Part shown: piece after piece, positions 25,549 to 33,101 of the stretch | How positions within the stretch are numbered: the stretch's first letter is position 1 | How the letters are laid out: each line of letters starts with the position of its first letter | NCBI GenBank assembly: GCA_045576635.1 | Contig: JAZNGT010000037.1 | Coordinates: 1-58,381, forward strand | Origin: Congzhengia sp045576635 | GTDB lineage: Bacteria > Bacillota > Clostridia > UBA1381 > UBA9506 | Length of the DNA stretch: 58,381 nucleotides | Direction: 5' to 3' | Translations under genes and position numbers: made by a program | Notes under the pieces: model-generated | Databases searched by the model: none | Seen by the model: the letters and a program-made list of their open reading frames with translations, nothing else | What the model was told of the DNA's origin: nothing

Positions 25549-26373
25549 TCATATCACCGGGAAAAACACGACAAAATAGTAGACCACGGGCGTGACAAAC
25601 AACAAACTGTCCACACGGTCAACCAGGCCGCCGTGACCGGGAATCAGATTTCCAAAATCCTTTGTCTTATATGTACGCTTCATCACAGATGCGGCAAGGT
25701 CACCAAACTGCGCCACTACACCACATATGAGAGAAAGCAATAAAAGTCTTCCGAAGTTAACGTCATGACCAATTGCAGAAAGGACGCCTCCATAAATTGC
25801 GTAAGATATAACCGCACCAACTACTGCGCCTATTGCACCTGCAATCGTTTTATTGGGACTGATTGCCTCAATGAGTTTTCGTTTTCCAAATAAGTTTCCT
25901 GCAAAATACGCCATTGTATCGGGAAGCCATGCACCGATAAATGCTAAAAACACAAGTTCCAATCCGTTTTGGAGGCGTCTTAAAAACGAAAGATGCAGCA
26001 AGAACACAACGGAATATAATACCAAAAACAAGGATGCGCAAACATCGTTAAAATCGACTTCTTTGTGGTCAAGCACGGAGGAAATCAAAAGCGTCATAAC
26101 AAAGAATATGGTAAGCATATAGACCGCCTGATTGCCTGCCGATGCATGAAAGAAACCGGAAATTATGTAGAGTCCGGCAAAAATATAATCAATTATCACA
26201 ATGGAACGCTTTGTTTCCTGCTTAAAGGTTACCATCATTTCGTGGAGCACCACAAAACTTGCAACAGCAACTGCGAGTGAGAAAATCCATTCCGGTGCAA
26301 ATGTAATTGCCAAAAGCACAACAACCAAAACAACTGCACTTATCACTCTTATTTTCAGTTTTGACCAATTCAT
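25549..26373 (-). CDS. cdsA: Phosphatidate cytidylyltransferase
   Basis: A 274-residue polytopic enzyme (about eight membrane segments) making CDP-diacylglycerol from phosphatidate and CTP. The C-terminal family signature is complete: SVMKRTYKTKDFGNLIPGHG followed by GLVDRVDSLLF. AAGGGG ribosome binding site before ATG 26373. It gives the precursor for acidic phospholipids. Confidence 0.96.
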   Translation of the reverse strand: MNWSKLKIRVISAVVLVVVLLAITFAPEWIFSLAVAVASFVVLHEMMVTFKQETKRSIVIIDYIFAGLYIISGFFHASAGNQAVYMLTIFFVMTLLISSVLDHKEVDFNDVCASLFLVLYSVVFLLHLSFLRRLQNGLELVFLAFIGAWLPDTMAYFAGNLFGKRKLIEAISPNKTIAGAIGAVVGAVISYAIYGGVLSAIGHDVNFGRLLLLSLICGVVAQFGDLAASVMKRTYKTKDFGNLIPGHGGLVDRVDSLLFVTPVVYYFVVFFPVI

Positions 26374-26386
26374 AGTAGCACCCCTT

Positions 26387-27145
26387 TTAAATTCCCCCGA
26401 ACCTGCGGTTGCGGTTTTGATAGTCTAAAATCGCACGGGTAAAATCCTTTTCTGTAAAATCCGGCCAGTAAATATTGGAAAACCAATATTCGCTGTAAGC
26501 AGATTGCCAGAGCAGGAAATTACTCAGACGATACTCTCCACTGGGTCTTATAATCAAATCTACATCAGGAATATCGGTAGATAAATTTTCTCCCACCGTT
26601 TGCACGGTAATTTCCTCTTTGGAGAGGTTTCCGTTTTCAATTTTTTCATAAATGGACTGCATTGCAGATACAATTTCCTGCTGTCCGCCATAGTTAATTG
26701 CAAGATACAAAATGGTTTTGTCACGGTCTTTGGACTCTTCCTCTGCTATCGCCATCTGTTCTTTAATCTCATCGGTTAAGATGCTTCTGTCACCGATAAA
26801 TTTTAATCTCACCTGATTGCCTTCTAACAGTTTTTTGTCTTTTAAATAGTCCAAAAGTAAGTCCATGAGTGCATCTACTTCTGCCTTGGGACGTTTCCAG
26901 TTTTCTGTTGAAAACGCATAAGCAGTAATGTAGCGAATTCCCATTTCGCTTGCAAATTCGGTTATTTTTTTAAGCGTGCTTGCGCCCGCTCTGTGACCGG
27001 CACTTCTCGGCAGACCGCGTTTTTTCGCCCATCTGCCGTTTCCGTCCATAATAATACCCACGTGACGGGGAAGATTTTCTTTATCAATTTCGTTTATGAG
27101 TAGAGCGTTTTTTCTCTGTTTCAAAAAGTTAAAAATATAAACCAC
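26387..27145 (-). CDS. uppS: Undecaprenyl diphosphate synthase
   Basis: Up to 252 residues. Seen: HVGIIMDGNGRWAKKRGLPR with the catalytic Asp, SAGHRAG, TAYAFSTENWKRP, and the C-terminal block DLIIRPSGEYRLSNFLLWQS. Makes the C55 lipid carrier for peptidoglycan and polysaccharide. The start is uncertain: the conserved region begins about 26 residues in, and the frame begins at GTG 27145 within a GGATGGGGTGG purine-rich stretch, so the true start may lie a few codons downstream. Confidence 0.95.
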   Translation of the reverse strand: MVYIFNFLKQRKNALLINEIDKENLPRHVGIIMDGNGRWAKKRGLPRSAGHRAGASTLKKITEFASEMGIRYITAYAFSTENWKRPKAEVDALMDLLLDYLKDKKLLEGNQVRLKFIGDRSILTDEIKEQMAIAEEESKDRDKTILYLAINYGGQQEIVSAMQSIYEKIENGNLSKEEITVQTVGENLSTDIPDVDLIIRPSGEYRLSNFLLWQSAYSEYWFSNIYWPDFTEKDFTRAILDYQNRNRRFGGI

Positions 27146-27160
27146 CCCATCCGATTAAAA

Positions 27161-27706
27161 TCAGATTTCCATAATTTCGTTTGATTTTGCATTTGCCAGC
27201 TGATCAATATCTTTAATGTACTGGTCAGTTACCTTCTGAATGCCGGTTTCAGCATTCTTTAAATCATCCTCTGTGATTTCGCCGTTCTTTTTCTGTGCTT
27301 TGTAAGCATCGAGTGCATCACGGCGCACATTACGAACAACAACCTTTGCTTCTTCTGCTCTTTTGGAAACTGTTTTTACGAGTTCTTTTCTTCTCTCTTC
27401 TGTGGGAGCAGGGAAATTAAGGCGGATAGCTTTTCCGTCGTTATTGGGTGTAAGTCCTAAATCCGATGCCAAAATTGCCTTTTCAACATCATGCAAAATA
27501 CTTGCATCCCAGGGCTGAATCATAAGCATTCTCGGATCAGGAACAGAAACCGTACCTACCTGCGGAATCGGTGTTGCTGTACCGTAATAATCCACCATAA
27601 TCTTATCTAAAATTCCGGGATTTGCTCTACCTGCGCGAATGCCCGCAAAATCACTTTCCATTGCAGCAATCGCTTTGTCCATTTTTGCTTTTACATCTTC
27701 GTACAT
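27161..27706 (-). CDS. frr: Ribosome recycling factor
   Basis: A 181-residue protein of standard length. Seen: FAGIRAGRANPGILDKIMVD, YYGTATPIPQVGTVSVPDPR and NDGKAIRLNFPAPTEERRKE. With EF-G it splits the ribosome after termination. ATG 27706 follows AAAGGA by 9 bases; a TTG six codons earlier lacks a site. Lies between pyrH and uppS as in most bacteria. Confidence 0.97.
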   Translation of the reverse strand: MYEDVKAKMDKAIAAMESDFAGIRAGRANPGILDKIMVDYYGTATPIPQVGTVSVPDPRMLMIQPWDASILHDVEKAILASDLGLTPNNDGKAIRLNFPAPTEERRKELVKTVSKRAEEAKVVVRNVRRDALDAYKAQKKNGEITEDDLKNAETGIQKVTDQYIKDIDQLANAKSNEIMEI

Positions 27707-27732
27707 ATTTTTACATCCTTTCAAACTTTATG

Positions 27733-28455
27733 TTATTGAATTTCATCATCATTCGAAACAATGGTGCCCAAATTTTCGCCGCAGAGAACTCTTACTACGT
27801 TTTGGGGTTCTGCGATACCGAACACCAAAATCGGAATATCGTTATCCATACAAAGTGAAGTTGCGGTTGTGTCCATCACTTTAAGTCCGCGGTTTATCAC
27901 TTCTTTATAAGAAAGTTTTGTAAATTTCTTTGCGTCTTTGTTTACAGCAGGGTCACTGTCATAAACGGCATCCACATTTTTTGCAAGCAAAATTGCTTCT
28001 GCATCAATTTCTGCCGCACGAAGTGCCGCTGTGGTGTCTGTTGAGAAAAAGGGATTACCTGTTCCGCAACCAAAAATCACAACTTTTCCGGCTCTTAAAT
28101 GACTCATTGCCTTGTCTCTGATATAAGGCTCTGCGATCTGGCGCATTTCAATTGCGGTCTGCACCCTTGTTACAACGCCTGCCGCTTCTAATGCGCTTTG
28201 CAGTGCCAAAGAATTCATAACCGTTGCAAGCATGCCCATATGGTCTGCACGGGTTCTGTTCATATCATTACTGCTTCTGCCGCGCCAGAAATTTCCGCCG
28301 CCGACAACAATCGCAATCTGAACACCCATATCGGTACATTGTTTTACAACACCTGCAATGTTAGTTAACGTCTTTTCGTCCAGTCCTGTGCCCTTTTCGC
28401 CGGCAAGTGCCTCACCGCTTACTTTGAGCAAAATTCTTTTGTATTTTGGCTCCAT
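27733..28455 (-). CDS. pyrH: UMP kinase
   Basis: A 240-residue amino-acid-kinase-fold enzyme phosphorylating UMP. Seen: LLKVSGEALAG, VVGGGNFWRGR, RADHMGMLATVMN, FGCGTGNPFFSTDTTAALRA and DTTATSLCMDND. GGAGGAG precedes ATG. It heads the long leftward operon; rpsB and tsf, which often precede it, are absent here. Confidence 0.97.
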   Translation of the reverse strand: MEPKYKRILLKVSGEALAGEKGTGLDEKTLTNIAGVVKQCTDMGVQIAIVVGGGNFWRGRSSNDMNRTRADHMGMLATVMNSLALQSALEAAGVVTRVQTAIEMRQIAEPYIRDKAMSHLRAGKVVIFGCGTGNPFFSTDTTAALRAAEIDAEAILLAKNVDAVYDSDPAVNKDAKKFTKLSYKEVINRGLKVMDTTATSLCMDNDIPILVFGIAEPQNVVRVLCGENLGTIVSNDDEIQ

Positions 28456-28502
28456 TGTGCTCCTCCATAATGTACATAAAATTGGAAAATCTTTTCTTAT
28501 AT

Positions 28503-28531
28503 ATTATATCTTTTTTCTTGTAAAGATTCAA
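28503..28531 (-). promoter_or_regulatory. Sigma-A promoter of the pyrH operon
   Basis: On the - strand: TTGAAT (28526-28531), 17 bp, TATAAT (28503-28508). It probably drives the whole run from pyrH to mfd, since no terminator is visible before 12568. Confidence 0.82.
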
Positions 28532-28761
28532 GTGGTAAATCAAATAATTTTCTGTCCAAATCGGATAAGTTTACATAATACATTATTACTGTTACTTAAT
28601 GTCCAAGTTATTAACATTTTCAACAAGGTTATTAACACATTTTTAATATTTTTCCCTTGATTTTAGGGGTTTTTCTTCTGAATGTCATATTTTTCGACGC
28701 ATTTATCAACAGATTTTTTGAAAAACGCGGTTTACATAACACAAATTTGCTTCATTTTCTG
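28532..28761. other. Gene-free AT-rich stretch with three DnaA-box-like 9-mers
   Basis: No credible gene lies between the pyrH promoter and the end of the GtrA-like gene. TTATTAACA occurs at 28608-28616 and 28629-28637 and TTATCAACA at 28703-28711, each one mismatch from the relaxed DnaA box TTATNCACA and all on the + strand. Significance is uncertain in DNA this AT-rich. Confidence 0.35.
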
Positions 28762-29226
28762 CTATTTATCTTTAAATACCCAGAACTTGTTTCCTAAAAA
28801 ATTGACAATCACGGAAAAAACCGACGCAAAGAGTTTACTTACCATAACCGCCATATTGCCCTCTGCCTGATACGGAAATCCGAGCGCGTAAAGCGCCGTA
28901 TTAAACACCTTTTCAATATGTAAAATATCATAAAAAAGATGCGTAAATAAAATGACAGTAAGCATGGAAAGAAGGTTCACAACTACAAATTTTACAAGTT
29001 CTCCTGCGCCTCCCCTTCCTTTTTGAGAAAACGTCCAAAAGCGGTTTAAAAGGTAGCTTGAACACATTGCTGCAATTGTCGCAATTATCTGCGAGATGCG
29101 TTTGTCAAGCATTCCCCACTCTATCAAGCAGTAAAACACACCGTAGTCAATAAATGTATTTAAAATTCCCACCAGACCAAAGCGAACGGCTTCTAAAAAA
29201 CTTTCTTTTTTACATTTTTTTATCAT
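28762..29226 (-). CDS. GtrA-like membrane protein
   Basis: A 154-residue protein with four membrane helices. FLEAVRFGLVGILNTFIDYG at the start, a middle SSYLLNRFWTFSQ and the terminal NFLGNKFWVFKD are hallmarks of the GtrA family (PF04138), thought to help flip or present lipid-linked sugars. Substrate unknown. It starts at ATG 29226; AAAGGA lies 11 bases upstream. A single gene with its own promoter, divergent from spoIIGA. Confidence 0.88.
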   Translation of the reverse strand: MIKKCKKESFLEAVRFGLVGILNTFIDYGVFYCLIEWGMLDKRISQIIATIAAMCSSYLLNRFWTFSQKGRGGAGELVKFVVVNLLSMLTVILFTHLFYDILHIEKVFNTALYALGFPYQAEGNMAVMVSKLFASVFSVIVNFLGNKFWVFKDK

Positions 29227-29268
29227 ATGTATTTTTATCCTTTCGGAACGCAAAACATTCTTGTAAAC

Positions 29269-29297
29269 AGTATAGCATATCTTCTGTTTTTTTTCAA
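29269..29297 (-). promoter_or_regulatory. Sigma-A promoter of the GtrA-like gene
   Basis: On the - strand: TTGAAA (29292-29297), 17 bp, TATACT (29269-29274). It lies close to the 0A-box region of the divergent spoIIGA gene. Confidence 0.72.
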
Positions 29298-29316
29298 TGA
29301 CTTTGTATGCAGAAAC

Positions 29317-29382
29317 TGTCGCAATATTTTTTTCATTCGACAACACAATCCGACAGGTTTTAAACAAAAAAGGTTGTATAAT
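29317..29382 (+). promoter_or_regulatory. Spo0A-type promoter of spoIIGA-sigE
   Basis: A perfect 0A box in inverse orientation, TTCGACA (29336-29342, complement TGTCGAA), is flanked by near matches TGTCGCAA (29317-29324) and CGACAGG (29351-29357). TATAAT follows at 29377-29382 with no -35 element at 17 bp. This matches the Spo0A-activated, sigma-A-dependent spoIIG promoter of Bacillus, where 0A boxes replace a normally spaced -35. Confidence 0.68.
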
Positions 29383-29415
29383 AAAGACAAGATCAATAAA
29401 AAAGAGGGGAACAGT

Positions 29416-30285
29416 ATGACGGTCACAGTGTATTGGGACGTAATCTTTATCGTAAATTTTATAATTGATGCACTTTTGCTTTTTGTCACGTCTTTCTTTT
29501 TGAAAAAAAGAAATAAAACCATAAAAATTTTACTCGCAGCATCAGTTGGTGCACTTTTCGCTGCGATTATTTTTTTCCTTTCACTTCCCTCTTTTTTTGT
29601 ATGCCTTATTTCTGTTTTCGTTTCGTTTTTAATGGTATTTTTTGCATTCGGCGCAAAAAGTGTTTCACTGTTTTTTAAAAACGTTTCTTTGTTTTATCTT
29701 ATCTCATTTATCATTGGAGGCTTAGGTTTTTGGGCGCTTATGCTCTTAAATACGTATGCAGGTCTTTGCTTTTTTATAAACGCCGGCATCTTGTATCTTG
29801 ATATAAATGCATATACTGTGCTCGCGTGTTTTTTATCAGCACTTTTTATTATCCATATCGCAACGGGATTTTTAAAAAAACAAAGAATTAAATCACATTT
29901 TTTATATGACGTTACCATCGAAAAAAACGGAAAATTTGTAACACACACTGCACTTTACGATACGGGAAATTTTTTAAAAGACCCTATTTCTCAAAAAAGT
30001 GTTTTAATTTCTGAATGGAATGCGGTATCGCCTTTGTTTTCCTGCGATACTCTAAAAGAATACGTGGCGCAAAATCCACACGAATTTATTTACATTCCCA
30101 TGCGAAGCGTCGGCACAAAGACGGGTGTGTTTGCATTTTTACCCGACCGTATCTTATCACAATCACTTGTCTTTCCGGGTGATGTGTACGTTGGAATATC
30201 AGAAACTTCACTTGATAAAGAAGGTACGTATCAAATGCTCCTACCAAACGACACACAAATTTCAGGTTCGGCAGAAAGGATATAG
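29416..30285 (+). CDS. spoIIGA: Sporulation sigma-E factor-processing peptidase
   Basis: A 289-residue protein. Five membrane helices (about 1-150) are followed by a cytosolic aspartic-protease half with ALYDTGNFLKDP, catalytic D182. SpoIIGA in the sporulation septum cuts the pro-sequence from pro-sigma-E in the mother cell after a signal from SpoIIR. It starts at ATG 29416 after GAGGGG; the longer upstream frame covers the promoter. The substrate gene sigE follows 4 bp later. Confidence 0.95.
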   Translation: MTVTVYWDVIFIVNFIIDALLLFVTSFFLKKRNKTIKILLAASVGALFAAIIFFLSLPSFFVCLISVFVSFLMVFFAFGAKSVSLFFKNVSLFYLISFIIGGLGFWALMLLNTYAGLCFFINAGILYLDINAYTVLACFLSALFIIHIATGFLKKQRIKSHFLYDVTIEKNGKFVTHTALYDTGNFLKDPISQKSVLISEWNAVSPLFSCDTLKEYVAQNPHEFIYIPMRSVGTKTGVFAFLPDRILSQSLVFPGDVYVGISETSLDKEGTYQMLLPNDTQISGSAERI

Positions 30286-30289
30286 CAAT

Positions 30290-31018
30290 ATGTTTCAATG
30301 GGTAGATTTTTTAAAACAATTCTATTTTTACGGAATGAGACTGCTCCGTCTCTTTTTGGCGGACGAAGGATACTTTATCGGAAGCAGCGAAGTTTTGCCA
30401 CCGCCGCTTACGCCCGAGGAAGAAGAAAGAGAACTTTTAAGACTTGAATCAGATGAACGCGAAGAAGCAAAAAAAGTGCTCATTGAGCACAATTTAAGAC
30501 TAGTTGTGTACGTGGCACGAAAATTTGAAAACACAGGTGTTTTAACAGAAGATTTAATTTCCATCGGCTCGATTGGCCTTATAAAAGCCATCAATACCTT
30601 TAATATGGATAAAAATATTAAGCTTGCAACATACGCCTCGCGTTGTATCGAAAACGAAATTTTGATGTTTTTAAGAAAAATACACAACCGGAAAACCGAA
30701 GTTTCTTTAAATGAACCGCTTAACACCGACTGGGACGGAAATGAACTTTTGCTATCCGATATTTTAGGAACCGACAGTGACGAAGTCTACAAAAATATAG
30801 AAAACGAAGTTGACAAAGAACTTTTATTTACTGCAATAAAAAAACTTTCCAACCGCGAGCGTACCATTATGGAACTGCGGTTCGGTCTTTATGGAAAAGA
30901 AGAAAAAACACAAAAAGAAGTTGCCGATATGCTCGGCATTTCGCAGTCTTATATTTCGCGACTTGAAAAACGAATCATAGAACGTTTAAGAAAAGAAATT
31001 GTAAAACTGATTCTATAA
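30290..31018 (+). CDS. sigE: RNA polymerase sporulation sigma factor E (pro-sigma-E)
   Basis: A 242-residue sigma-70 family protein. The first 28 or so residues form an amphipathic pro-peptide (MRLLRLFLADEGYFIGSSE), and DEGYFIGSSEVLPPPL aligns with the Bacillus cleavage region, so cleavage is expected near Y28. Region 2 (ENTGVLTEDLISIGSIGLIK) and region 4 helix-turn-helix (EVADMLGISQSYISRLEKR) are intact. It directs early mother-cell transcription; cotJABC in this window has a matching promoter. GAAAGGA precedes ATG 30290. Confidence 0.96.
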   Translation: MFQWVDFLKQFYFYGMRLLRLFLADEGYFIGSSEVLPPPLTPEEEERELLRLESDEREEAKKVLIEHNLRLVVYVARKFENTGVLTEDLISIGSIGLIKAINTFNMDKNIKLATYASRCIENEILMFLRKIHNRKTEVSLNEPLNTDWDGNELLLSDILGTDSDEVYKNIENEVDKELLFTAIKKLSNRERTIMELRFGLYGKEEKTQKEVADMLGISQSYISRLEKRIIERLRKEIVKLIL

Positions 31019-31020
31019 CA

Positions 31021-31052
31021 AAAAAAGTGGCAGGTTAACCTGCCACTTTTTT
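31021..31052. terminator. Bidirectional terminator between sigE and murC
   Basis: A 14-bp perfect stem (31021-31034 with 31039-31052, loop TTAA), core GTGGCAGG, with A and T tracts on both arms. The murC stop codon lies at its edge. Confidence 0.92.
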
Positions 31053-32439
31053 ATTTTATCAGCATTTCGCCGATTTTATATACATCTCCTGCTCCCATCG
31101 TAATGATGAGGTCTCCCTCTTTTGCGTGTTTTTTAAAATACTCTGCAACATCACAAAAATCTTTGATATAAACTGCATTTTTGCTGTTTTGGTTAATTGC
31201 TTCTACCAAATCTTTTGCGTGAATGACTCCGTTATCCTTTTCTCTTGCGGCGTAAATGTCGGTAAGCACAAGCGCATCACAATCGAAAAACGAGGTTGCA
31301 AATTCACTTTTCAGCGCCATAGAGCGTGTATAGGTGTGTGGCTGAAAAACGCACCACACCTTTTTACCCCTTGCTACTTTCTTTGCCGATTTTAATGTTG
31401 CTTTTACCTCGGTTGGATGGTGCGCATAATCGTCAATTACCAATGCGCCGTTTACGGTTCCTTTCCGTTCAAATCTGCGGTTTGTTCCGGTAAACGATGC
31501 AAGACCCTTTTGGATGTCTTCTTTCGAAACACCCAATAAATCTGCCGTTGCAATAACAGCGAGTGCGTTTTTTACGTTATGCATACCAGGAACATTTAAC
31601 GTAATATGAAGATAACATTCGCCTTTTTTTATCACATCAAAAGACGGATACCCGAGTTCTCCGAATGTAATATCACTTGCAGTGTAATCTGCATTTGGGT
31701 CTTCCGTACCATAACTGATAACGGTTTTTCCGGTTCCCGATACGGCTTTTTTTACATTCTCATCATCAAAATTTGCGATAACTGCACCGTTTTCCGGCGT
31801 TTTTTCCACAAATTTACGAAAACACGAAATGATATCGTCAATATCTTTAAAATAGTCTAAATGGTCTTCTTCAATATTTAGAATAATACTGTAAAGCGGA
31901 AAGAATTTTAAAAAACTTGCGCAGTATTCGCACGCTTCCGTGACAAAAAAATCTTTTCCACCATCACGCATATTGCCGCCGATGAGTGGCAAAACACCGC
32001 CTACTAAAATGGTAGGGTCCATATCTGCCGCACACAAAACATGAGAAAGCATAGAAGTAGACGTGGTTTTTCCGTGCGTTCCGCTGACTGCAACGGGATA
32101 TTTGTACCGTTTCATCATCGCACCCAAAAGCACCGCGCGTTCAATCGCAGGAATACCAAGTTCTGCTGCTTTTACAAGTTCCGGATTGTCTTTTTTAACT
32201 GCGGCGGTATATACCAATAGGCCTGCGCCTTCTACATTTTTTCCATCATGACCGATAAAAACGGGAATCCCCATATCACGAAGGCTTTTTGTTGTTTCGC
32301 TCTCTTTAAAGTCAGAGCCTGAAACCATATATCCGTCATTTTTTAAAATATGTGCAAGCGCGCTCATACTGATGCCGCCAATGCCTACAAAAAACACCGG
32401 TTTTGATTTGTCGGTATGCGTTAAGTCAAATCCTGTCAT
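31051..32439 (-). CDS. murC: UDP-N-acetylmuramate--L-alanine ligase
   Basis: A 462-residue Mur ligase adding L-Ala to UDP-MurNAc. Seen: N-terminal GIGGISMSALAHIL, ATP-binding VSGTHGKTTSTSML, NIEEDHLDYFKD, and NRRFERKG and DDYAHHPTEVKATL in the C-terminal domain. ATG 32439 fits family starts; an ATG six codons earlier is possible, with AAAGG between them. It is a single-gene unit, divergent from spoVG. Confidence 0.97.
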   Translation of the reverse strand: MTGFDLTHTDKSKPVFFVGIGGISMSALAHILKNDGYMVSGSDFKESETTKSLRDMGIPVFIGHDGKNVEGAGLLVYTAAVKKDNPELVKAAELGIPAIERAVLLGAMMKRYKYPVAVSGTHGKTTSTSMLSHVLCAADMDPTILVGGVLPLIGGNMRDGGKDFFVTEACEYCASFLKFFPLYSIILNIEEDHLDYFKDIDDIISCFRKFVEKTPENGAVIANFDDENVKKAVSGTGKTVISYGTEDPNADYTASDITFGELGYPSFDVIKKGECYLHITLNVPGMHNVKNALAVIATADLLGVSKEDIQKGLASFTGTNRRFERKGTVNGALVIDDYAHHPTEVKATLKSAKKVARGKKVWCVFQPHTYTRSMALKSEFATSFFDCDALVLTDIYAAREKDNGVIHAKDLVEAINQNSKNAVYIKDFCDVAEYFKKHAKEGDLIITMGAGDVYKIGEMLIK

Positions 32440-32486
32440 AGACCAAAAACCTTTCATTTTTCAAGTTAAAAACTGCTCTTTTTTCT

Positions 32487-32492
32487 ATTATA
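32487..32492 (-). promoter_or_regulatory. Probable -10 of the murC promoter
   Basis: TATAAT on the - strand about 45 bp upstream of murC; the -35 region (TTTTAT) is poor. Confidence 0.4.
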
Positions 32493-32595
32493 TATCAAAC
32501 CTTAAAAAAATAAAAGTGTTTTTTTGATTTTATGTATATTTTTTGATAAAGCGCCAAAACTAAACACATCAATTCCGCAAAAAGGAGCAAGACGT

Positions 32596-32868
32596 ATGGA
32601 TATTACAGATATCAGAATTCGCAAAATCAATTTAGATTCAAAAATGAAGGCAATTGTCTCTGTTACATTTGACAACGACCTTGTCGTGCACGATATTAAG
32701 GTAATTGAAGGTGCAGACAAACTGTTTGTAGCAATGCCAAGCCGAAAAACACCAGAGGGCGAATACAAAGATATTGCGCATCCTATCAATTCTGAGATGC
32801 GTGATTCACTCGAAAATTCGATTCTGGAAAAGTATCAGACTGCACTTTTAAGTGAGTCTGAATCATAA
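32596..32868 (+). CDS. spoVG: Septation / RNA-binding protein SpoVG
   Basis: A 90-residue protein of standard length with MDITDIRIRKI, KMKAIVSVTFDNDLVVHDIK and FVAMPSRKTPEGEYKDIAHP followed by INSEMR. SpoVG binds nucleic acid and affects septation and sporulation in Firmicutes. AAAGGAG (32581-32587) precedes ATG 32596. A weak TTGATT-17-TAAAGC lies upstream; no clear sigma-H promoter is visible. Followed by its own terminator, so monocistronic. Confidence 0.96.
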   Translation: MDITDIRIRKINLDSKMKAIVSVTFDNDLVVHDIKVIEGADKLFVAMPSRKTPEGEYKDIAHPINSEMRDSLENSILEKYQTALLSESES

Positions 32869-32897
32869 CACTTACCACTGGTCTAAAATAGTACGAG

Positions 32898-32947
32898 AAA
32901 AATGCCCCTTTTCTACCATCAGAATTGGGGCATTTTTAAAATTACGC
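32898..32947 (+). terminator. Terminator after spoVG
   Basis: An 11-bp perfect stem AAAAATGCCCC/GGGGCATTTTT (32898-32908 with 32937-32947) with a 28-base loop and T tract. Confidence 0.8.
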
Positions 32948-32984
32948 TCAAAAAACTATTTCTCTCTTTTTTTAATAAAAAATG

Positions 32985-33013
32985 TTGCTTTTTTAGTATT
33001 TTTATGTTATAAT
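32985..33013 (+). promoter_or_regulatory. Promoter of gyrB-gyrA
   Basis: TTGCTT (32985-32990), 17 bp, TATAAT (33008-33013), about 85 bp before the gyrB start. The leader between shows no obvious structure; AGGAGG precedes the ATG. Confidence 0.72.
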
Positions 33014-33101
33014 GATTATAGCATATTTTTTCGATGTATTTTTATATATTGTTAAATAATTTTACATTTTATTTCAGTTCCAATTTTAGGAGGAAAAAAA
33101 C

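Noticed and set aside
28682..28870. Short rightward open frame in the pyrH-gtrA gap
   Set aside because: No ribosome binding site, low-complexity AT-rich translation, and half of it is antisense to the GtrA-like gene.
30125..30289. N-terminal extension of sigE
   Set aside because: It lies within spoIIGA; GAAAGGA and ATG 30290 give the normal pro-sigma-E N-terminus.
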